Below, piece by piece: positions 16,900 through 27,308 of a stretch of DNA of 48,753 bases; the first letter of the stretch is position 1; the number at the start of each line of letters is the position of its first letter. The stretch comes from a virus. A program made the translations under genes and the position numbers. The notes below the pieces were generated by a model, which worked only from the letters and a program-made list of their open reading frames with translations, did no database searches and was not told where the DNA came from. Location of the stretch: IMG/VR virus record IMGVR_UViG_3300025276_000049, positions 1 to 48,753 of that record; one strand, written 5' to 3'.

Positions 16900-19800
16900 T
16901 ATTGTTCCTTCGCCGTGAGCGTCATTTCAATATTACCTACAGAACTTCCATCAACCGCTGATGCGGTTAAGAACACTGCACTATTATTTAGTAGACCTCT
17001 AGCTATACCTTTCCTATCTCTTCCGAATATATTGGATAAGTCAAACTGCTCTGGCTTATTAGCCGCAATAAAGAACGAATATATTATTGTTCCAGTGCGA
17101 AGTGGGTTCAACGTCTGCGTATCGAATCTGATACTAGACTGTCTATCGTCTGTATTGAAAGCCGCAGGAGATAATACGGCACTAGATCCACCACTTGCCA
17201 CTACTGCGAGATTAGGACATTCATCTCCCTTAATAAATGAGGGAGTCTTGACTTGAACGTTATCTTCAGTTATCTCTTCAACCATTATATTATTGATCTT
17301 GCAATCATCATGCATAGCAAACGTTAGATATAACGGCTGGCTGTTAAACTTGACAGCTTTTTCTACTGAGAAAAGAGCATTTGTAAATTTGACTGGATCT
17401 AGTTGCCAGTCATCAGTTAATTTTATAGTCTTAGTCTGTACGCCTGTTCCGCTACCACCTATGATTGTTCTTGAGCCACCAAATGTTGATGGATTCTGAT
17501 TAACGTAGACAAAGGTAACACCGTCTACTGTCTGAGGAAGAGATGTATAAAATATTCCTAGTCCTACTCCATCTGTACCAACTTCTGCGGCATTTGCCAC
17601 AATAGCGCCACTAGCGTCTACGGGGAACAAAGCGATCGGTGGTGCCCCTCCAGTAAATGTCAGTTTAAATTGTCCGCCATATCCACTTCCACCTGCTTCG
17701 ATTGAAGATACGGGATAAGTAGTTACCCTGACTTCGCCTTTGACTGAATTTATTGAACCGGTGTCTGCGCCACCAGGTGCAGGTAATCTAGTATCTACAC
17801 TAAATCTATTACCGAAAGCTGGATCCCATTCGTAACGTTCAGCTTTAGTAGAATAGTCAATACTGGTGCCTGTCTGTGATCCTTGTATTGATACTACATC
17901 AGAGAAACTGAAGACATCTAGATCGCCATTTTCTTTAGTGTATTTTAATTTATTGCTATCTGTTCCATCTCTTGTTGGTAGATTAGTGCCTATGCAAATT
18001 GCAAAATCTGTAAAGTGATACGGATACCCTGCCGCTCTACTTGATGGATTCAAAAAATGTATTTTGAAGTTATTTGATTGTATAGGTACAGTAGATGCTG
18101 CCACACTATGGAAGTTGGTGACCTTACCAGTGAAGCTATTTGCAGTAGCGTCGGACGTGTCTATAACGGTACCATTCAACTTAGTGGATTTACTAATAGC
18201 ACTTGCAGGACCAGGAGCAGTTAGGTTGTATGTTCGATCCTTTCTTCGTATGCTTGTAGAGTCATGACTGGCTATATAATCGTAGTCAACGTATGCGTTA
18301 TATATTCCGTCTGCAATTATCTTACCATTATCATCTGCTAGGTTTAATGCTCCACCATTTTTGATATCTAAAACTTGTCCATTAGTGCCATTGAATTGGA
18401 AATCTAGAGTTCTAGATAAAGCGTGTGTGCCATTATGAAGAGATGGAGAGAATGAATAGTGTGCGCCATCTGGAGATCCTACAACAGATTCGATATCAAC
18501 TCTAGCGGCTAAATCACTTGTGACCGACAGCGTTGAAGGATAAGCCTTCTTAAAGTTAGCCAGTCCTATACCGTCCGTGTTGCGTATCTCCTGTTTAGGC
18601 AATATTCCTATAATAGGAGTTCTAGTTGTGAACTGTTTACTGTCTGCCGTGACACTTGTTAGATTGATCGTTCCTTCGTCACCACCGTCAACGTAGTAGC
18701 TACTACCGTACTTGTATAGGTAGATAGGGTACTTGAGTGTGGCTGTGTTAGCGGCATATAGTAAATATTTGAACTTGAAATCTGGATTGTTTAATACTGG
18801 CTTGCCTAGTCCGTTCTCAATAACGAATGTGTGCATCAATATCCAACGTGCTTCTCCAACGGCGGCAGGAGCATATGCGTAGAATTTAGCACCAATCGCA
18901 CCGTACCAAGAGAACTCGATCTTGTACATTGTCACATCTTCAAACGAAAGTATGTATCCAGATTTGCCACTGCCTAACATGCTGTCGCCGTTAAACTTGG
19001 TTCTAGGTATTATTGTTTCCCAGAGAGGTTCTCCAGCAGTAACGCCTTTAGCTGAGACTGGCGATGATCCTTGATCAGTTGCTTCTAGTCCTTGTCGAAC
19101 TAAAAGAGCATCAGGCATCTGTATAGTGCTTCGTCTAATTATATTGAATTCTGATCCACGTAGCTGGAACATATATTCGTCTGTGTCGTTTGAGCAACCC
19201 CATTCGATGAAGTTTGCATTAGATGAGGTGTCTGTTTGTTGTCTTACTCCGAATGTAAATCCACTCGCTCTACCTGGCTGATATCTGAAAGTTTTCTGAC
19301 TCTGTAGTATTGCGAAATTCTCTGCCGTAGAAGATCCGCCTGGTCGTGCCCTGCTAGATAGAAAACTACGTACTGCGGCATACTCTGCGGTTAAAGTGAA
19401 GTCTGGTGTGGGTGCATTTGTTATTAGTGGAAATACTGCATCTCCGTCAACGATTCTATTATAGAGATACGTCCATCTTTCGATTTGATTAAATGAATCT
19501 TGTATATCCGTACCATACTCGACATCGAAGAATGATCCATCACCACCAAACACTAATGCGCCTGTGTCGAATAGACCTCGTGTCGTAGTATCAACCTTAA
19601 CGTTACTGGAATTAACTATGTAGATATTTGGATTTAAAAAATTATACTTAGCAAATACAGGATTCACTGTGTAGAATATCTCATATAGCCAAGTTCCCAT
19701 AGCAATGAACTGCATATAGTTCTTCATTGTTTCTGAGGGAGCACTACTGTTTTCTGCTAATGTACTGCCGGGGAAGGTGTACTGACTAGGATACGATCTT

Positions 19801-20264
19801 AGATATAATGCTTGCTCTTCTGAGCCCTCATTGAATGTTGGGTTGGATCTATTTCCATAAACTGGATTTTCTTTATTGTACCATTCGGTCGGATAGGTAG
19901 CATTAGAGAACGTGTAGAAGTTCCAGTTATCTTCATCTAATCCGTATGTTGAAACGTCTGAGAATAAGCTGAGTTGTTCCTCTGCTCTTGGAACACCTAA
20001 TAGAGAACTACTGACTTCTGATGTCTCAGAAAATTGTTCTGCGATAGGAACGCTAATTATTGGATTGTTGTCTCTGTTGTTAGCGTACACCGAAGTAGAG
20101 CCAGCTGAGGTCGCAAACGACCCTAGAACAGCTTCTTCTTCGGTGATTACTGGATTGCCAGCGGCATCGAAAAGCTTATTGCCTTCGATGTCTATTAGCT
20201 GTACAAACTGCTTCGTTACTGGAGCAGGTACTTTATCCAGTCCAAGTTTTATCTGCTTTGGCAT
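16899..20264 (-). CDS. Large virion protein (1121 aa), paralogue of its upstream neighbour
   Basis: Shares an ordered set of motifs with the 1342-residue protein encoded just upstream: LLGVPRAEEQLSLFSDV near residue 88, FRYQPGRASGFTFGVR near 324, KIEFSWYGAIGAKFYAY with GEARW near 444, and YYVDGGDEGT near 522. After about residue 560 the two diverge. The N-terminus (PKQIKLGLDKVPAPVTKQF) is unlike the neighbour's. Beta-rich, with no membrane segment or catalytic motif. It lies between the leucine-rich-repeat gene (TAATG overlap) and its paralogue (3-base gap). Marine T4-like phages carry such giant structural proteins of unassigned function; a fibre or baseplate-peripheral role is inferred. Confidence 0.8.
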   Translation of the reverse strand: MPKQIKLGLDKVPAPVTKQFVQLIDIEGNKLFDAAGNPVITEEEAVLGSFATSAGSTSVYANNRDNNPIISVPIAEQFSETSEVSSSLLGVPRAEEQLSLFSDVSTYGLDEDNWNFYTFSNATYPTEWYNKENPVYGNRSNPTFNEGSEEQALYLRSYPSQYTFPGSTLAENSSAPSETMKNYMQFIAMGTWLYEIFYTVNPVFAKYNFLNPNIYIVNSSNVKVDTTTRGLFDTGALVFGGDGSFFDVEYGTDIQDSFNQIERWTYLYNRIVDGDAVFPLITNAPTPDFTLTAEYAAVRSFLSSRARPGGSSTAENFAILQSQKTFRYQPGRASGFTFGVRQQTDTSSNANFIEWGCSNDTDEYMFQLRGSEFNIIRRSTIQMPDALLVRQGLEATDQGSSPVSAKGVTAGEPLWETIIPRTKFNGDSMLGSGKSGYILSFEDVTMYKIEFSWYGAIGAKFYAYAPAAVGEARWILMHTFVIENGLGKPVLNNPDFKFKYLLYAANTATLKYPIYLYKYGSSYYVDGGDEGTINLTSVTADSKQFTTRTPIIGILPKQEIRNTDGIGLANFKKAYPSTLSVTSDLAARVDIESVVGSPDGAHYSFSPSLHNGTHALSRTLDFQFNGTNGQVLDIKNGGALNLADDNGKIIADGIYNAYVDYDYIASHDSTSIRRKDRTYNLTAPGPASAISKSTKLNGTVIDTSDATANSFTGKVTNFHSVAASTVPIQSNNFKIHFLNPSSRAAGYPYHFTDFAICIGTNLPTRDGTDSNKLKYTKENGDLDVFSFSDVVSIQGSQTGTSIDYSTKAERYEWDPAFGNRFSVDTRLPAPGGADTGSINSVKGEVRVTTYPVSSIEAGGSGYGGQFKLTFTGGAPPIALFPVDASGAIVANAAEVGTDGVGLGIFYTSLPQTVDGVTFVYVNQNPSTFGGSRTIIGGSGTGVQTKTIKLTDDWQLDPVKFTNALFSVEKAVKFNSQPLYLTFAMHDDCKINNIMVEEITEDNVQVKTPSFIKGDECPNLAVVASGGSSAVLSPAAFNTDDRQSSIRFDTQTLNPLRTGTIIYSFFIAANKPEQFDLSNIFGRDRKGIARGLLNNSAVFLTASAVDGSSVGNIEMTLTAKEQ

Positions 20265-20267
20265 GAG

Positions 20268-23200
20268 TTACTGTTCTTCCCACGTACAACCCAAACTTAC
20301 TTGATCTGGCGAATCTCCTGCTGATGTATCAGAGTCTACAGCAAAATAAAGACTATCTGCTTGGTTAGTAAGCGGGAATGATAGATATTCTTTATTATAA
20401 TCAAAGTAAGGACTTAGGTCGAGTTGTTCTGTTCCCGCCTGTAAGTATATAGTCGCTACGTTTACACCAGTTCCAGGAATTGGAACAACTGTATTGCTTG
20501 CGATTTTGACTGAACTTAATCCTTCTTTTTCCGAAGTTACTTTAGTTACTGTTGCTTGTGCGATAGTGTCACCGTCTGCTTCGAATCTCAAGTCTGGCAA
20601 GAATACTCCAGCTTTTAGGATTACGTCACCGTTAAACGATTCGAGCAATTCGAAATAGTATTCGTCTGCTTCTTTGTATAGTCTACCAAACACTGTGATG
20701 TTATCAACTCCAACTAATGCTTGGAACCAACCGAATACACTATCAGCGTTATCAGAGAAAGGAGCTGAACTCTGTGTAACTCCGACTGAACTTAATGGAA
20801 GATTGGCTGCCGTAATAGTGTATGCGGCATCAAGTGTTAGTGTGCCCGAATATACTACATCGGTCTGGAAAGTAGGAGTTTTCTTAAAGCGCATTCTTAC
20901 TGGATTATTACCCAAGTTAGATGCTGATAACTTAGTAGGATAAACCTGAACTCTGTTACGTACAGCATTAGACTCTCTCGTGCTTAGAATTACTTTCTTA
21001 GTCTCTAGACCGAAAGTAGAGTTTGCACGATCTACTAGCAACTTAATGCCAGTGGTAGAAGTAGGTACAGATGATAAGTAGGCGTGAGTAGCGTCTGCCC
21101 AGACTATCTTAATATTCTGATCTGTTCTGTTAGAAGTCTTGACCCTTGCGCCCATAAAGAATCTAGCATCGACTGAAGTGTTAGGATTACCTGCCTCAAG
21201 TGATGTAGAGTTGATTGCAATTTTATTACCACTTGATACATAACTACCGTTCTTAATAGTCCATTGCTTACCATAAGCATCAGCAGTGTCTTCGTTATTG
21301 TGACTGTATAGACGAACAGTACCTCTATCTCCACCATCGATATAGTATGAAGCACCATATTTGACAATAGAGTGTGCGTCTGCTCCGTAACCCCTGTCAG
21401 TGAAGTTAGCGTCTTCGCCATCACCTAGAGAGTATTGATCACCTCCACCATATGTTGTGTACGTGATAGGAAGTGTTGCATTACCTAGAGATGCGATCTT
21501 CAATTGGTTAGAGGCTCGTAGGTGATGTACTCGTACCCAACGTGCTTCGCCATTTGCGACTGGAACATATGCTAAGAATAGTGCACCAACAGCACCGTAC
21601 CAAGAGAATTCAATCTTAAGCATGGTAACTTTAGTGAAGTCGAATGCGTATAAACTATCAGCAAATTGTGTTACTTCATCAATCTCATATATTTCGCCAG
21701 GTCTTGCAGTACCGCTTTCGCCAGTTGCAAGGTCACTGTAAAGTCTTTGCTTAGAGTTTCCACTAAGTGCAGTCTTACCGTCTAGTGTGTCATGGCTGAA
21801 GCGTGAGCGTGGAACACGATAGTCATAGACTCCGTAGAACTCAGGCTTTACGTTGTTCTTGATCCAGTTAATGTATTCAGGAACAAAGTTTACGCTGTCG
21901 ATTTGTGTGCAGACAGTATTTAAGTTAACTGCTGTGGATATATCCAACGCTGTATTGATATAGCCAACTCGTGTACTTGCGACAGCATCACTACTTAGTA
22001 GATTGTTATCGGCGGCGTACATGTAAGGGAATACCATTCCACGTGGGAATTTTATGTCTGTAACGGCAGTCAATGCAGGAGTGAAGTCATCCCAATATCC
22101 ATTCGCTACAGGATTATAAACTGTAGGAAAGATGAATGGAACTACTGTCTCTAGATACAAAGTACCTGCGGCAGTTACTTGTGCGACTGTGAATGTCTGT
22201 GCTACACCAGCTTCAGATTTTAATGTGAACTCGTTACCCTTAGGACCAAACACTTTTACAACTTGATATACTGTACCAGGAGCAACAGTGCCTATAGTAG
22301 CAACTGAAGCAACGTTTGCCCAAGTCTTAACTCTGACATGCTGTCCGAATGTCACGTGACCTTCAGATAACTTGAATGAGTTTGGAGTACCTATATTGGC
22401 AGCGGCATTTGATCCGATTGCGACCGTGACTATGCTTTTAGCAGTCTTAAGTAAAGTTGGATCATATACAGCGGCATGAGTTACGATAAGTCCATCACGT
22501 AGAGTTACTAAGTTACCTGCAAAGCCTTTAGTTCCGATGTCCATGCTATTCTGATTCTCAATAGAGAAGTTTGCTATGACTTTATCTGCGAGAACTATAA
22601 CCTTCTTGTATTCTGCACTACCCGTTGTGTAACCAAATGAACCCGTCATGTCAGCCAATATCTTAGCTTTAAGATGGGTATGCCTTTCGATCTCTGATAA
22701 TAGACCACCGGCTGTTTGCGAATAGATAGACATGCCTGTAAAATTCTCAGAACTAGCTGGTCGACCATTTTTATAATACATGGTCATGTTATATTTGGTT
22801 TCAGCATCACCTCCACCCGCTATGTCGTTCTTATATCCATCGATAATATATCCAACGTCTCGTTGACACTTGTATTTGATATCGATAGCAGTAAGACCCG
22901 AACTCAATCCACCAGCTGGAACTGTGTATGTAATTGCTACGTTTGCCGCTGTGGCAGCAGACACTAGGTATGCCCAGTAATGATACTTAACAGCGAATAT
23001 TGTTTCTATCTTACTTCTGTTGCCATATCCAGTAGCGGCAGATAGTGTGGGAACGAGAATTGCTTGTCCATTGTTTCTATTGAATGCAGTATTAGTGATA
23101 GCAACGAGAGCAGTTAACTTAGTGTCACCTGCGGTTGTTAGGGCAGCCATGAGAGCACCTTGAGTAACAAGTAAGGTGTTCAACTGTAAGTGCATTGCTT

Positions 23201-24296
23201 TTTCAAATGTAGCAATCTGTGGGAATATTCCAGAAGCATAGTTACACACGTTGATCTCAGTGTGCTTAGTGCCGCCATATTCCATGTCCATTAGGTATAC
23301 GTCAATCCAGTAATCCAAATCACGCTTACATTTTATCTCAACTTGATGGGCAGTAATATCAGGTGCGTTAGTTGAAGCATTGATAGCTAATGCCAAATCT
23401 GCGTAGAAGGCACCAGTAGCTGTGTATGCTCCATTAGCGATAGAGTATCCGCTTACAGTAGTGCCAGCACCAGGAGGAGTAACTGATACTGATCCTGTAG
23501 TGTTATATGCGGTTGCAACTGTAGCAAGTGCTGAGTTGACAATATCAAAACGTACCTTAGTCAGTAACGCTCTATCTTTAGTTAATAATGTGCTTTCGAC
23601 AACCGTCTCTTTCTGACCCTGACCGATGATTCTGTAATCATCATTCTGAGTTGCACCTACTGTGCCTGCTGCCGCTCCACCCTTAAGTGGTTGACCAACA
23701 ATACCAGTTGGAGACGTAGGCGCTTTGATCATAGATTGTGAGCGTCTTACTACTGAGAAGTTATCTTCTTGTGAATCGTTTCTAGTTTCCCAGAAGTATC
23801 CATCAAAGTTGTCGTAGATTCCAAACTTGCGAATAGATGGATTCTGTGAGAAGTTAGCTACACCTTTGGTACTCTTGACACCGAATGTTGCGGCCGATAC
23901 ACGACCAGGCTGATATCTAAAGAAACGCTTAGATGTGAGTACTGCTGTTTTATTTCGAGGAGCTTCTACTAATGCACCAGCTTCATTGGGAAGGTGTTTG
24001 ATGCCATGCCCAGTAACGTGGTACTGTGGATTAGATGACCACTCTGTCGGGTTAACATCATATGTGTTAACATCTGCGAAGATGCCTAAGGCAACTTCTG
24101 CACGAGGAATACCAAGAAGCGATAGTGCTACTTCCGATTGAACTTTATTTTGTTCCTCGACTGGAATCGCTTTTTGGTCAGAAGCAATTACTACCGGAAT
24201 AGACTTAGCGGCTGGTTGAACTCCTGGAGATACTGGAGTTGTACGGCCTACGTTGACTACACTGGCATTATTATTTACGTTTGTTATACTTGACAT
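20268..24296 (-). CDS. Giant virion protein (1342 aa) with duplicated CKRD modules
   Basis: Begins with a polar arm (MSSITNVNNNASVVNVGRTT), then LLGIPRAEVALGIFADV near residue 59 and FRYQPGRVSAATFGVK near 124. Two copies of a module follow, KCKRDLDYWIDVYLMDMEYG near 323 and KCQRDVGYIIDGYKNDIAGG near 472, each followed by about 70 helical residues. The CKRD...YGG pattern recurs in many marine phage structural proteins. The region shared with the 1121-residue neighbour resumes at KIEFSWYGAVGALF near 895 and YYIDGGDRGT near 984. The roughly 500 extra residues between FRYQPGR and KIEFSW thus look like an insertion in this copy or a loss in the other. A virion structural role is inferred from context; no enzyme motif is seen. 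Confidence 0.8.
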   Translation of the reverse strand: MSSITNVNNNASVVNVGRTTPVSPGVQPAAKSIPVVIASDQKAIPVEEQNKVQSEVALSLLGIPRAEVALGIFADVNTYDVNPTEWSSNPQYHVTGHGIKHLPNEAGALVEAPRNKTAVLTSKRFFRYQPGRVSAATFGVKSTKGVANFSQNPSIRKFGIYDNFDGYFWETRNDSQEDNFSVVRRSQSMIKAPTSPTGIVGQPLKGGAAAGTVGATQNDDYRIIGQGQKETVVESTLLTKDRALLTKVRFDIVNSALATVATAYNTTGSVSVTPPGAGTTVSGYSIANGAYTATGAFYADLALAINASTNAPDITAHQVEIKCKRDLDYWIDVYLMDMEYGGTKHTEINVCNYASGIFPQIATFEKAMHLQLNTLLVTQGALMAALTTAGDTKLTALVAITNTAFNRNNGQAILVPTLSAATGYGNRSKIETIFAVKYHYWAYLVSAATAANVAITYTVPAGGLSSGLTAIDIKYKCQRDVGYIIDGYKNDIAGGGDAETKYNMTMYYKNGRPASSENFTGMSIYSQTAGGLLSEIERHTHLKAKILADMTGSFGYTTGSAEYKKVIVLADKVIANFSIENQNSMDIGTKGFAGNLVTLRDGLIVTHAAVYDPTLLKTAKSIVTVAIGSNAAANIGTPNSFKLSEGHVTFGQHVRVKTWANVASVATIGTVAPGTVYQVVKVFGPKGNEFTLKSEAGVAQTFTVAQVTAAGTLYLETVVPFIFPTVYNPVANGYWDDFTPALTAVTDIKFPRGMVFPYMYAADNNLLSSDAVASTRVGYINTALDISTAVNLNTVCTQIDSVNFVPEYINWIKNNVKPEFYGVYDYRVPRSRFSHDTLDGKTALSGNSKQRLYSDLATGESGTARPGEIYEIDEVTQFADSLYAFDFTKVTMLKIEFSWYGAVGALFLAYVPVANGEARWVRVHHLRASNQLKIASLGNATLPITYTTYGGGDQYSLGDGEDANFTDRGYGADAHSIVKYGASYYIDGGDRGTVRLYSHNNEDTADAYGKQWTIKNGSYVSSGNKIAINSTSLEAGNPNTSVDARFFMGARVKTSNRTDQNIKIVWADATHAYLSSVPTSTTGIKLLVDRANSTFGLETKKVILSTRESNAVRNRVQVYPTKLSASNLGNNPVRMRFKKTPTFQTDVVYSGTLTLDAAYTITAANLPLSSVGVTQSSAPFSDNADSVFGWFQALVGVDNITVFGRLYKEADEYYFELLESFNGDVILKAGVFLPDLRFEADGDTIAQATVTKVTSEKEGLSSVKIASNTVVPIPGTGVNVATIYLQAGTEQLDLSPYFDYNKEYLSFPLTNQADSLYFAVDSDTSAGDSPDQVSLGCTWEEQ

Positions 24297-24297
24297 A

Positions 24298-27249
24298 TTA
24301 GATTATCCTTCCTTGTGCCATCACAAAGGTATCGATTATATTTAGCTTACCGCCAGTACCAGCATTTAATGATGTGGGGCTAGCTTGGTTTGTTCCACCG
24401 TCTGCTCCAATGAATTGTACTTGTATCACCGATGTCCCTCCTGTGGTTGTTATTGTTCTTACGATACCTACGTTAATGTTGCCACCGTTACTGAAACCTG
24501 TGTGTCCACTAAATCGAACTTTCTGATTGATAGATAGATACTTTAGACCTGTTGCTGTGATTGTATATGTTGGGTTAACACCTGCGTTACCTGGAGTCAA
24601 AGTGTTAGCTGTATTATCAACTTTCCACACTGGAGTTCCTGATATTGTGGCTGCCGTCACTTCTGTTCTAAGTGATGCTGTCCAACCAATTCCTACGTGA
24701 TTTGCATTAGCTGCCAGTAGAGTTGTATAAGAGTTTGCTCCGTTAGCAGTCTTAATTGCCTGAACTTGTGCGGCAGGAAGTGTGAATGCGAATTGTCCTA
24801 GAGCCCTATTTGCATCTCCAGGTCTGTCGTTAATTGTTATTGTGTCAACTCCGCCACTAGTTGCTGTGCCAGTAGATGAAGCTCCTACTGTACCCGCAAT
24901 GAAATCATCACCGACTGACCATGTGTCTTGGCTGCCCACTGCGGCTGCTGTCCACTGAGCCTGAGATGTGTTGCCTAGAGTTAGAATAGTATATCTTTTA
25001 CCTATAACAAAACTTCCTGATACAGTGCTTGTTCCATAAACTTCTTCAACACCAGCGGCTGCTTTAGATAGATAAAACGCTCTATACTCTACAGTGTTTA
25101 TTGAACCCGCTGTAACAGACAGATCAAAGGCTGCTCCGTTTTCTTGATAAACATGAATAGGACTATTGAATGCTGAACTTGATCCATTGGCAGAACTCAA
25201 ATCTAAGTTGATGAGATCATATTCAGAATTAAGAATGTCTGGAGTAGGTAAGAACTCTTGTGCAGGTCCCATCAATACGTTAGGTGAAGATACGAAGAAC
25301 ACTGAGCCGTATACGAATAGACCACTACCGCAATTGTCGATAACGTTGTTAGCAACAATTCCTTTGTTAGTCACAGACGTATCTAGGAAATCTGTATAGT
25401 TCTGAAACCTATTACCTATGATCATAGTATCTGAACCGCTATCAGCGATAAGAGGTGAGTAATTGTATCTATCAGAAACACCACTGTTTATGATCTCACT
25501 CGTGTTGATCTTAAGTTCTATAGGATTAGTTGCCCATATTCCACCAGCTGGAGCGTTAGTAATTCTTACTCGATCTAGCAATAGAGATTCGCAGTTAGTA
25601 CCAAAGTCTAGTAAGTAGTTAACATTCTTTGTGGTTGAGTCTGAGAATAGGATTTGATTAGAAGCGTTGCCTTCGATATCGATGCCCACTATTGATTGCG
25701 ATGTTGCTACTGTGTTGGCTTTAATCGTAATGAATTTGGAATTTAATACTTCGCCACCTGTCCATGCCAACTTCTTCATCTTAGTAATATAAGATGTTCC
25801 TACTAGGCCAAAGTTACTCGGCAAAATAATCTGCCCAGTGTTATAAGTCTTAGCGTTAAGTATGATACTCTTTTTGCCTACAGCAGAATTAGAGTTGATA
25901 GCAGATTGAATAAGTTGCGTATCGTTATGTGACACTTGAACTGTGCCAGTGTTAATGAAGCACCAGTCATCTAATGTCAGGTCGAAACTAGCCGCATTAT
26001 CAGTGATAGCCATGATCGTCTTATCGACCCAGCCACGTCTAGCGGCACTATGTGCTGTTAACGGAAAGTGTGTGATTGCTGTGTAAGTATTATCAACGAT
26101 GTTCTTTCCAGACCACGATGTGTAATCGAATGACTGATAGTCTATCCATGCCGCGGCATCGATTTCTTTTCTTCCAAGAACGACAGTAAGTTTATAGTCT
26201 CCTGAGCCTCCGATGCGTCTGAAGACTGCTAGTCCTTTATCTGCTGGCACACTAGAGAATTGTAGTTTGATGAATACTGATGAATTAAATGCATCTGCTT
26301 GAGTACTTGCTCCAGAGGAGGATGGAACACCTACACTTGTAGAGATTGCCGCTGTAGGAGCAGAAATGTCGCCAGTCACTATGTCAAATTCCGCAATCTT
26401 ATAGCTATATTCTACAAGAGCTGGTGTACCGCCCTTACGGGAAGCGTCTGTTGTTGAGAATCCTGTAGGCACAACTGCGAACGTTGATGTGATAGAACCT
26501 GCATCATGAATTGCTGATGCACCATATACTCTGAGTATTTGTCCAACAGCAAAGTTGGCTTTAAGTGCTGTGTTTGTAACTCGTAAAGTCTTCGACTGTG
26601 TTTGCCCGTCAGTTACTTGACCATAAGTTCCTGAAGTTAAGAAGGTCATCGCTTGTGCGTCAAGACTATCCCTAACATCACCCTTATCGAATGTGCTGTT
26701 ATATTGATTGAACTGATCTGCGAAGTTAGCAACTATACTTGCTTTGGCTCTAACCTCTGTGTAATATTGATTAGTACCTTCTGGTAAATTACTAGTTGAC
26801 ATTGCAACTGTAGTGCCAGATATATTAGCGCCAGTGTTATACTGGATTCCCTGACTAGTTGAATCGTATCTTAAAAAGTTTCCAGTGTTAGCAAGGACTT
26901 TTACATCAGTAGGAATAGTTGGTGCGCCAGAAAGTTTGGCATAATTTAGAAAGTATCCTGGACTTTTGTAGTTGTCAGCACTACTAGATTCTGTTCCATC
27001 GATGTAGTATAACTTACCAGCATTTAGTCCGTTGGTAGATGCACCTTGATATGCGTTTATTCCAGCAATGATTAATGGAATGTTTGTGCCAGAAGAACTA
27101 AAAGTACTAGCAGGTAAGACTGCTGTCTTTAGATCGCTGAAGGTAATTTTCTTGGATGCTACTTCTGAACTGTCCGTAAGTATAAACAGATCCGCATCAG
27201 CTACACCTGCGGCATTGATTGCGCTTAATCCAGTAAATTTTATGGTCAT
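24298..27249 (-). CDS. Right-handed beta-helix fibre/tailspike-like protein (983 aa)
   Basis: The N-terminus (KFTGLSAINAAGVADADLF then KKITFSDLK) is a leader common to phage fibres. Near residues 151-170 is LPEGTNQYYTEVRAKASI, a motif also in the gene at 1228-1851. Residues about 430-640 show short repeating strands (KSIILNAKTYNTGQIILP, SIVGIDIEGNAS, LLLDRVRITNAPAGGIW, LKINTSEIINSG, MIIGNRFQNYTDF, GIVANNVIDNCG) typical of pectate-lyase-type beta-helices in tailspikes. Near 753 is LGNTSQAQWTAAA...VGDDFIAG, shared with gp7. No obvious Asp/Glu catalytic cluster can be assigned, so depolymerase activity is only a possibility. First gene after a perfect late promoter box, with AAAGG 9 bases before its ATG. 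Confidence 0.8.
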   Translation of the reverse strand: MTIKFTGLSAINAAGVADADLFILTDSSEVASKKITFSDLKTAVLPASTFSSSGTNIPLIIAGINAYQGASTNGLNAGKLYYIDGTESSSADNYKSPGYFLNYAKLSGAPTIPTDVKVLANTGNFLRYDSTSQGIQYNTGANISGTTVAMSTSNLPEGTNQYYTEVRAKASIVANFADQFNQYNSTFDKGDVRDSLDAQAMTFLTSGTYGQVTDGQTQSKTLRVTNTALKANFAVGQILRVYGASAIHDAGSITSTFAVVPTGFSTTDASRKGGTPALVEYSYKIAEFDIVTGDISAPTAAISTSVGVPSSSGASTQADAFNSSVFIKLQFSSVPADKGLAVFRRIGGSGDYKLTVVLGRKEIDAAAWIDYQSFDYTSWSGKNIVDNTYTAITHFPLTAHSAARRGWVDKTIMAITDNAASFDLTLDDWCFINTGTVQVSHNDTQLIQSAINSNSAVGKKSIILNAKTYNTGQIILPSNFGLVGTSYITKMKKLAWTGGEVLNSKFITIKANTVATSQSIVGIDIEGNASNQILFSDSTTKNVNYLLDFGTNCESLLLDRVRITNAPAGGIWATNPIELKINTSEIINSGVSDRYNYSPLIADSGSDTMIIGNRFQNYTDFLDTSVTNKGIVANNVIDNCGSGLFVYGSVFFVSSPNVLMGPAQEFLPTPDILNSEYDLINLDLSSANGSSSAFNSPIHVYQENGAAFDLSVTAGSINTVEYRAFYLSKAAAGVEEVYGTSTVSGSFVIGKRYTILTLGNTSQAQWTAAAVGSQDTWSVGDDFIAGTVGASSTGTATSGGVDTITINDRPGDANRALGQFAFTLPAAQVQAIKTANGANSYTTLLAANANHVGIGWTASLRTEVTAATISGTPVWKVDNTANTLTPGNAGVNPTYTITATGLKYLSINQKVRFSGHTGFSNGGNINVGIVRTITTTGGTSVIQVQFIGADGGTNQASPTSLNAGTGGKLNIIDTFVMAQGRII

Positions 27250-27282
27250 CTTCTGTTGCCTTTAATGTTTATCATCTGTCTT

Positions 27283-27290
27283 TATTTATA
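27283..27290 (-). promoter_or_regulatory. T4-type late promoter box (TATAAATA)
   Basis: A perfect 8/8 late box on the minus strand in the 59-base gap before the 983-residue gene, 34 bases from its ATG. It probably drives the five-gene unit running down to 13425. Confidence 0.75.
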
Positions 27291-27308
27291 CTTATCACTA
27301 GACGGATA

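Noticed and set aside
1-27249. Possible diversity-generating retroelement acting on the fibre genes
   Set aside because: No reverse transcriptase, no adenine-biased template/variable repeat pair and no clear C-type lectin target are seen in the window.
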